Of a stretch of DNA of 64,000 bases, positions 59,268 through 64,000 are shown piece by piece. Each line of letters starts with the position of its first letter. Within the stretch, counting starts at the first letter, position 1. The DNA lies in NCBI RefSeq assembly GCF_047324305.1, contig NZ_CP178740.1, forward strand, positions 5,704,001 to 5,768,000, read 5' to 3'. The DNA is from Acerihabitans sp047324305 (lineage in GTDB: Bacteria; Pseudomonadota; Gammaproteobacteria; Enterobacterales; Enterobacteriaceae). The position numbers and the translations under genes are program-made. Below the pieces are notes generated by a model, which saw only the letters and a program-made list of their open reading frames with translations, was not told the origin of the DNA and searched no databases.

Positions 59268-60770
59268 TTAAGCCGCCGCGCCGGCGGCGAGACGCATGAT
59301 ATTCTCTTCCGTCAGCATATTGCCCGCGACCTCGCCGCCGATACGGCCCTCATGCACCACCAGCACCCGATCGCACAGCCCGATTAATTCCGGCAGTTCG
59401 GATGAAATCACCACCAGCGCCACCCCGCTTTCCGCCAGCAGATGCAAAATCTGGTAAATTTCCGCCTTGGCGCTGATATCCACCCCGCGCGTCGGTTCAT
59501 CGAGAAACAGAATGGCGGGCTTGACCGACAGCACTTTGGCCAGCGCCACCTTTTGCTGGTTGCCGCCTGAAAGCGAGGACACCGGATCGCCGGGCCGGCC
59601 TTTTTTCAGCCACACCTCCCGCCCCAGCCTCTCTGCCTGCCGCCGTTCGGCGTCCCGGCTGAGCAGGCCATAGCGGCCGCAGACGGCGGCGATATCCAGC
59701 GATGAAATATTCCAATCGATAGGCATATCGACAAACAATCCCGCCGCCTTGCGGTCTTCCGACAGATAAGCCATGCCCAGGCGCACGGCATCGGCATAAT
59801 GGCGCAGCCGAACCGCCCCGCCGTTTACCGACACCGTGCCGCGCTTGAGGGCATCGATGGCGCAAATAGCCTGGGCGATTTCGGTGCGCCCGGACCCCAT
59901 CAGGCCGCCGATGCCCAGGATTTCCCCTGGCCGCAGCTGGAAGGAAATATCAAAGAACCGCCGATCGTCGGAGAGCCCCTCGACCGCCAGCACCGGCGCC
60001 AGATGCCGGCAGTCCGCGCGCTTGGGCGGGTACAGGCGGGTCAGTTCGCGCCCCACCAGCCGGGTAATCACCTGGTCCGGCGTCAGCGCGTCGAGGTTTT
60101 CACAGCCCACAGTCCGGCCGTCGCGCATAATGGTGACCCGCTGGCACAGCGAGAAGATTTCGGCCATGCGGTGGCTGATGTAAATCACCGCCATGCCCTG
60201 CGTGCGCAGTTGGCGAACGATGGCGAACAGCCGCTGCGCCTCGGGCTCGGTCAGCGCCGCGGTCGGTTCGTCCAGAATCAGAATGCGGCAGTCAAGCGTC
60301 AGCGCCTTGGCGATTTCCACCAGCTGCTGCTGCGATAAGGGCAGGCTACCGACACGGGCGGTTACCGGGATCGGCGCCAGCCTGTCCATCACCGCCTGGG
60401 CCTGGCGGCGCAATGCGCCATGATTGATCCAGGACTTTCCCGACCCGTTGATATGGGCCATATAAATATTTTCATAAATGGAAATATCAGGGCACAGGGC
60501 GATTTCCTGGTGAACCAGACCGATGCCCAGCCGCTGGGCGTCGGCGGGAGAGTGGATCGCAACCGGCCGCTCATTCACCCAGATGCGACCGGCATCGGGT
60601 TTGATGATGCCGTCGATGATATTCATCAGGGTGGATTTTCCCGCGCCGTTTTCTCCCGCCAGGGCGTGGATTTCCCCGGCCGCCAGGGCAAACTCGACGT
60701 TATCCAATGCCTTGACGGGGCCAAAGGATTTGCTGATGCCGCTAAGCCGTAAAGCTAGGGGTGCTGACAT
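59268..60770 (-). CDS. Sugar ABC importer double ATPase, RbsA family
   Basis: A 500-residue protein with two ABC domains. The first has Walker A AGENGAGKST near residue 38, LSQQQLVEIAKAL near 144 and LILDEPTAALTEPE near 163. The second has a degenerate P-loop (GGLMGSGRTE), LSGGNQQKVALAKVL near 400 and LFLDEPTRGVDI near 419. The degenerate second site is normal for RbsA, XylG and AraG. It energises the permease encoded downstream. Confidence 0.95.
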   Translation of the reverse strand: MSAPLALRLSGISKSFGPVKALDNVEFALAAGEIHALAGENGAGKSTLMNIIDGIIKPDAGRIWVNERPVAIHSPADAQRLGIGLVHQEIALCPDISIYENIYMAHINGSGKSWINHGALRRQAQAVMDRLAPIPVTARVGSLPLSQQQLVEIAKALTLDCRILILDEPTAALTEPEAQRLFAIVRQLRTQGMAVIYISHRMAEIFSLCQRVTIMRDGRTVGCENLDALTPDQVITRLVGRELTRLYPPKRADCRHLAPVLAVEGLSDDRRFFDISFQLRPGEILGIGGLMGSGRTEIAQAICAIDALKRGTVSVNGGAVRLRHYADAVRLGMAYLSEDRKAAGLFVDMPIDWNISSLDIAAVCGRYGLLSRDAERRQAERLGREVWLKKGRPGDPVSSLSGGNQQKVALAKVLSVKPAILFLDEPTRGVDISAKAEIYQILHLLAESGVALVVISSELPELIGLCDRVLVVHEGRIGGEVAGNMLTEENIMRLAAGAAA

Positions 60771-60869
60771 GGCCTCTCCCTCAGGGTTAAATGTAATGAC
60801 ATGGCGAACTTCCCGCGCGTGAACGCGTCGCAGACAACCGGCGCGCCACGCGCCGGCGTGGCGGGTACC

Positions 60870-61895
60870 CTACTCATTAATTCCTTTGGTGCCCCGGCGT
60901 TTCAAATAGCCGTCCCAGCGGAAATCATCGGCGTTATCTTTGGTGACCACGGCATAGCCGTTATCCAGCAAGGGGAAGGAAAAGGGGTTGGCGCCGGTGC
61001 GTTTGGCATCATTCATCGGATCGATCAGGTCAGGATGCGCCGCCAGGAACAGCGTCATAAATCCCATATAGCCCTGCACCCCCTGGTTGGGATCGATGGC
61101 GGCGAACACCTGGCCCGCCTTGATCATATCCAGCACCTTGGCGTTCACGTCCACCGTTATCACCTTAACCTTACCGCCGTTTTCCACCACCGCCTGGGCG
61201 GCGCCGATGGCGGAACTGGCTTCCGGCATAAACAGCACCGACAGGTTGGGATGCGCCTGCAGGATAGACAGTACGGCGTTGTAGGCTTTCGATGGATCCT
61301 GATTGGTCGCCGCGCGGCCCACCAGTTTGATATCCGGGTAATGGGTTTTCATTTCGTCGATAAAGGCGCTGACCCGCCGGTCGTGATTGTCCTGGCCGGG
61401 ATTTTCCAGCACCGCGTACTCCCCTTTGCCGTTAATGGCTTTGCCCATCAGGTCGGCGGCGGCGCGGCCTTCGCGAAAGTTATCGGAGGTAATATACGCG
61501 ACGCGTTTGCTGTTGGGCGAATCGGCGGCAAAGGTCACCACCGGGATGCCGGCCTCCGCCGCCCGGTTAATCGGCTCGATAAAGGGATCGGGGTTCATCG
61601 GATGCAAAAAAATGCCGGCCGGTTTTTGCGCCAGTACCTGTTCAAAGCTGGCCAACTGCTGGTTGACGTCATACGCCGGCGTGCCGCCATACACCGTTTT
61701 ACAGCCCAGCTGGTGCGCCGCCTGTTTGAACATCTCATACACCGGAAACCAATACTCCACGCCGGTGACCATCACATTCATATAATAGGTTTCGCCCGGC
61801 TTGCAGCGAAACTGGGGGCCGTCGTCGGCCGCAGCCTGGGCGCCGCCGACCAGGGCGGCAAGAAAAAGGGTCAACGCAAGCAGGTGTTTTATCAT
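60870..61895 (-). CDS. Periplasmic sugar-binding protein of the polyol importer
   Basis: A 341-residue type I binding protein of the ribose/LsrB cluster. The signal peptide spans about residues 1-22 (hydrophobic core LLALTLFLAALVGGAQA). GETYYMNVMVTGVEYWFPVYEMFKQAA near residue 34 and AGIPVVTFAADSPNSKRVAYITSDN near 115 resemble EryG-type proteins and other sugar binders. First gene of the seven-gene operon; a promoter and a 13 bp inverted repeat lie upstream. Ligand not identified. Confidence 0.93.
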   Translation of the reverse strand: MIKHLLALTLFLAALVGGAQAAADDGPQFRCKPGETYYMNVMVTGVEYWFPVYEMFKQAAHQLGCKTVYGGTPAYDVNQQLASFEQVLAQKPAGIFLHPMNPDPFIEPINRAAEAGIPVVTFAADSPNSKRVAYITSDNFREGRAAADLMGKAINGKGEYAVLENPGQDNHDRRVSAFIDEMKTHYPDIKLVGRAATNQDPSKAYNAVLSILQAHPNLSVLFMPEASSAIGAAQAVVENGGKVKVITVDVNAKVLDMIKAGQVFAAIDPNQGVQGYMGFMTLFLAAHPDLIDPMNDAKRTGANPFSFPLLDNGYAVVTKDNADDFRWDGYLKRRGTKGINE

Positions 61896-61977
61896 GGTAT
61901 TTCCCCGGAAAACGATGGGTTGGCCTGGCTCAGCCGCGACGGCGAAACAACAACGGAACCACGAGCCCGGGAATCGC

Positions 61978-62011
61978 TGTAATTTATTTCATAATAAAGA
62001 AATAAATTACA
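61978..62011. promoter_or_regulatory. Perfect 13 bp inverted repeat, likely SorC-type operator
   Basis: TGTAATTTATTTC and GAAATAAATTACA are exact reverse complements separated by 8 bp. The repeat lies 83-116 bp upstream of the binding-protein gene, at the predicted transcription start. Long AT-rich dyads are typical for SorC-family repressors such as the one encoded at 57199. Confidence 0.75.
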
Positions 62012-62017
62012 CCGCTA

Positions 62018-62046
62018 TGTATAGATAATGTGAAAAAAATGTTCAA
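62018..62046 (-). promoter_or_regulatory. Promoter of the polyol operon
   Basis: On the minus strand TTGAAC (62046-62041) and TATACA (62023-62018) are separated by 17 bp. The start point would fall about 62011, inside the edge of the 13 bp inverted repeat. Confidence 0.5.
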
Positions 62047-62170
62047 GAAAGGGTTGATTTCTGATGCGTGAAGCGTGAGAGAGGTCAAAAAGACGTGCGG
62101 AAATGTGATGTCACGCAAGTCTGCCGAGGGTGGCCGCGACCCTGGCGCCACACCGGAGCGGCCGCGCCGC

Positions 62171-62226
62171 GCACCATAAAGGCGCCCACGCACCTTAATG
62201 GTGAGGCGACGGCACGCTTATGGTGC
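62171..62226. repeat. Inverted CACCATAA elements
   Basis: GCACCATAA (62171-62179) and TTATGGTGC (62218-62226) are perfect 9 bp inverted copies, with CACC-TTAAT-GGTG at 62191-62203 between them. The context is GC-rich, and the elements may be protein sites or an RNA stem. Confidence 0.45.
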
Positions 62227-62234
62227 CGCCGTCC

Positions 62235-62250
62235 GCGCAACCGATTACGT
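62235..62250. promoter_or_regulatory. PurR-like operator of the purine permease
   Basis: GCGCAACCGATTACGT matches the PurR consensus ANGCAANCGNTTNCNT at all fixed positions except the first. It lies 30 bp upstream of a TATAAT -10 element, where bound PurR would cover the -35 region. Confidence 0.7.
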
Positions 62251-62279
62251 TTTTGCTGCGGCAAATTTAGAATTACCTA

Positions 62280-62285
62280 TATAAT
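62280..62285 (+). promoter_or_regulatory. -10 element of the purine permease promoter
   Basis: An exact TATAAT, within TATATAATGCG. No good -35 hexamer is found at 17 bp; the nearest TGCGGC is poor. The start codon is 97 bp beyond. Confidence 0.55.
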
Positions 62286-62381
62286 GCGCCTGCTTCACCC
62301 ATTGCCGCCTTTGGCATGCGGTTGCAATAGTGGCATAGCGATTGCTTTGGCTGTGCAGACAACTTCAATGAGAAAACTCCC

Positions 62382-63677
62382 ATGTTAGAAAAACTATTTC
62401 AATTAAAGGCCCATCGTACCAACGTACGAACCGAAATTCTGGCCGGGCTGACCACCTTTTTGGCAATGGCATATATTCTGTTTGTTAACCCGTCGATCCT
62501 GAGCGCCACCGGTATGGATAAAGGCTCGGTGTTTGTCGCCACCTGTCTGGCCGCCGCCATCGGTTCGGCGCTGATGGGCTTTATCGCCAACTACCCGATC
62601 GCGCTGGCGCCGGGCATGGGGCTAAACGCGTTCTTTACCTATACCGTGGTTTTACATATGGGTTATACCTGGCAGATTGCGCTGGGAGCGGTGTTTTTAT
62701 CGGCGCTGATTTTCTTCGCGCTGTCGATTTTCAAGATCCGCGAGTGGATCATCACCAGCATTCCGTTGCCGCTGCGCTCGGGCATTGCCGCCGGGATTGG
62801 GTTATTCCTGGCCATTATCGCCCTTGAAGGCGCCGGCATCGTGGTCGCCAATCCGGCCACCCTGGTGGGCCTGGGCGATTTAGGCAAAGCGGGTCCGCTG
62901 TTCGCCATGTTGGGATTCGTGCTGATTGTGGTGCTGGAAGCCCGCCGGGTGCCCGGCGCGGTACTGATCGGCATCCTGGCGGTGACGTTCCTGTCCATCG
63001 CCATGGGTTACAGCCAATTTTTCGGCGTGATCTCCATGCCGCCGTCCATTGCGCCGACCTTTTTGCAGCTTGATATTCGCGGCGCGCTGAATATTTCCCT
63101 GGTAAGCGTGGTGTTCGCGTTCCTGTTCGTGGACGTGTTCGATAACTCCGGCACCCTGATAGGCGTAACCAAACGCGCCGGCCTGACCGACGAGGCGGGC
63201 AATATCCCGCGCATGGGCAAAGCGCTCATCGCCGACAGCGCCGCCGCGCTGTTCGGTTCGCTGCTCGGCACCTCCACCACCACCAGTTATATCGAGTCGG
63301 CAGCGGGCGTCAGCGCCGGCGGCCGTACCGGCCTGACCGCGATCGTGGTGGGCATCCTGTTTCTGCTCAGCCTGTTCTTCGCGCCGCTGGCCTCCAGCGT
63401 GCCGGCATTCGCCACCGCGCCCGCCCTGCTGTTTATCGCGGTGCTGATGACCTCGGGCCTGGCGGAAATCGACTGGAAGGACATCACCGTCGCGGCGCCC
63501 GTCACCGTCACCGCGCTGACCATGCCTCTGACCTACTCTATCGCCAACGGCATCGCCTTCGGCTTTATCACCTGGACGGTGGTAAAACTGCTGGCCGGAC
63601 GCACCCGCGACCTGAACGCGGCGCTGATCGTGCTGTCGATTCTGTTTGTGATTAAGCTGGGCTGGCTCAGCGCCTGA
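62382..63677 (+). CDS. NCS2/AzgA-family purine permease
   Basis: A 431-residue inner-membrane transporter with about 13 hydrophobic segments. TEILAGLTTFLAMAYILFVNP near residue 17, APGMGLNAFF near 77, VDVFDNSGTLIGV near 251 and TSTTTSYIESAAGVSAGGRTGLTA near 300 are AzgA-type purine permease features and resemble E. coli AdeP/AdeQ more than GhxP/GhxQ. Proton symport of adenine or hypoxanthine/guanine is likely. The PurR-like box upstream supports a purine role. A terminator follows directly. Confidence 0.92.
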   Translation: MLEKLFQLKAHRTNVRTEILAGLTTFLAMAYILFVNPSILSATGMDKGSVFVATCLAAAIGSALMGFIANYPIALAPGMGLNAFFTYTVVLHMGYTWQIALGAVFLSALIFFALSIFKIREWIITSIPLPLRSGIAAGIGLFLAIIALEGAGIVVANPATLVGLGDLGKAGPLFAMLGFVLIVVLEARRVPGAVLIGILAVTFLSIAMGYSQFFGVISMPPSIAPTFLQLDIRGALNISLVSVVFAFLFVDVFDNSGTLIGVTKRAGLTDEAGNIPRMGKALIADSAAALFGSLLGTSTTTSYIESAAGVSAGGRTGLTAIVVGILFLLSLFFAPLASSVPAFATAPALLFIAVLMTSGLAEIDWKDITVAAPVTVTALTMPLTYSIANGIAFGFITWTVVKLLAGRTRDLNAALIVLSILFVIKLGWLSA

Positions 63678-63696
63678 TTATCGTCTTCCCTCTCTG

Positions 63697-63729
63697 CCCC
63701 GCCGGCGCCCGCCCGCGGGGTATTTTTTT
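63697..63729 (+). terminator. Rho-independent terminator after the purine permease
   Basis: CCCCGC / GCGGGG with a 12-base GC-rich loop, followed by TATTTTTTT, 19 bp after the stop codon. Confidence 0.8.
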
Positions 63730-63753
63730 GCCGTGATTCGGCCCGCCAGGGCA

Positions 63754-64000
63754 TTATTTCGCCGCCGTTGCCGGTTCGGCTCTGCGCGCATCGCCAGGGA
63801 TAATTGGGGCGTGTATGCTGAACCCGGGCGCCGAACAGGCCCACAGATACAGCGATGCGGTGGTGCCGTATGGCGAATAGCGGCGGCGATAGCGTTCGAA
63901 GCGCTCGCGGGGCAGTTCCTTATGGCGGTACAGATTCATCATGCCGCGACGAATGGCCAGATCGCCCCAGCTCAGGATATCGGGCCTGCCGAGCGCAAAA
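63754..64000 (-). CDS. DNA-3-methyladenine glycosylase 2-type protein, C-terminal part only
   Basis: The frame enters from the right window edge and ends at a TAA at 63754, giving 81 residues of C-terminus. FALGRPDILSWGDLAIRRGM and FERYRRRYSPYGTTASLYLW are typical of the end of HhH-GPD glycosylases of the AlkA-like family, which excise alkylated purines from DNA. The final 30 residues after LYLWA are not conserved in my memory of the family. The catalytic Asp would be in the missing part. Confidence 0.82.
   Translation of the reverse strand, partial: FALGRPDILSWGDLAIRRGMMNLYRHKELPRERFERYRRRYSPYGTTASLYLWACSAPGFSIHAPIIPGDARRAEPATAAK

Larger units (their letters stand above)
61896..62381. other. 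Divergent regulatory region between the polyol operon and the purine permease
   Basis: These 486 bp contain no gene. They hold the inverted repeat at 61978-62011 and the minus-strand promoter at 62018-62046, a second set of inverted CACCATAA-type elements at 62171-62226, and the PurR-like box and TATAAT element at 62235-62285. Confidence 0.7.

Noticed and set aside
52976..61895. Calling the 53-62 kb operon lsr (AI-2 uptake)
   Set aside because: Layout is similar, but there is a GlpD/EryB-type dehydrogenase, no lsrG, and a single permease gene instead of lsrC and lsrD.

Overview
The window is chromosomal DNA from an enterobacterium. The anaerobic genes (frdABCD, a complete hybOABCDEFG operon, dcuS, dcuR, dcuB, fumC, glpABC) are close in length, order and sequence to those of Escherichia coli, and there are OmpC/OmpF-type porins and a Rob-like regulator. 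Coding DNA is GC-rich and several promoter regions are strongly AT-rich, as in higher-GC Enterobacterales; the sequence alone does not fix the genus. No rRNA, tRNA, CRISPR array, transposase, integrase or phage gene was seen.

Layout. Positions 1-6270, mostly minus strand: an iron-dependent alcohol dehydrogenase cut by the window edge, a three-gene binding-protein ABC importer of the iron/phosphonate/sugar-phosphate type, and an atypical short-chain dehydrogenase. Positions 6341-6872: five tandem copies of a 106-107 bp hairpin-forming repeat. Positions 6874-17662: a GntR/FCD regulator and an apparent catabolic regulon, made of a polar amino-acid ABC importer followed by an M20 deacylase, an enolase-superfamily epimerase, an ectoine-hydrolase-like M24 protein and a DapA-family lyase, then a divergent pair encoding an orphan CTP-synthase-like amidotransferase and an aminotransferase. 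One palindrome, TTGTAT-N6-ATACAA, lies at the regulator's own promoter, at the importer promoter and in the divergent promoter. Positions 17749-23309: a SorC-family regulator divergent from a sugar operon (LacD-type aldolase, P-loop kinase, UlaA-type PTS, small helical protein).

Positions 23689-46277 form an anaerobic energy block: fumarate reductase, hydrogenase-2 with its maturation genes, the C4-dicarboxylate two-component system, the fumarate/succinate antiporter, fumarase C and anaerobic glycerol-3-phosphate dehydrogenase. Together they allow H2 and glycerol-3-phosphate oxidation with fumarate as acceptor. FNR-like boxes precede frdA, hybO and, more weakly, glpA. About 2 kb between fumC and glpA (39980-41950) is repeat DNA.

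Positions 46278-50861 hold two nearly identical porins flanking a convergent Rob-like regulator. Their leaders share two hairpins with compensatory changes, and the upstream region of the second porin has an iterated motif with 19 bp phasing. Then come a dual GGDEF/EAL protein and a seven-gene minus-strand operon (52976-61895) with sugar ABC importer, SorC regulator, GlpD-type dehydrogenase, LsrF/DhnA-type aldolase and FGGY kinase, controlled through a perfect 13 bp inverted repeat; it reads as a polyol catabolic operon. The window ends with a purine permease behind a PurR-like box and the 3' end of a DNA glycosylase gene.
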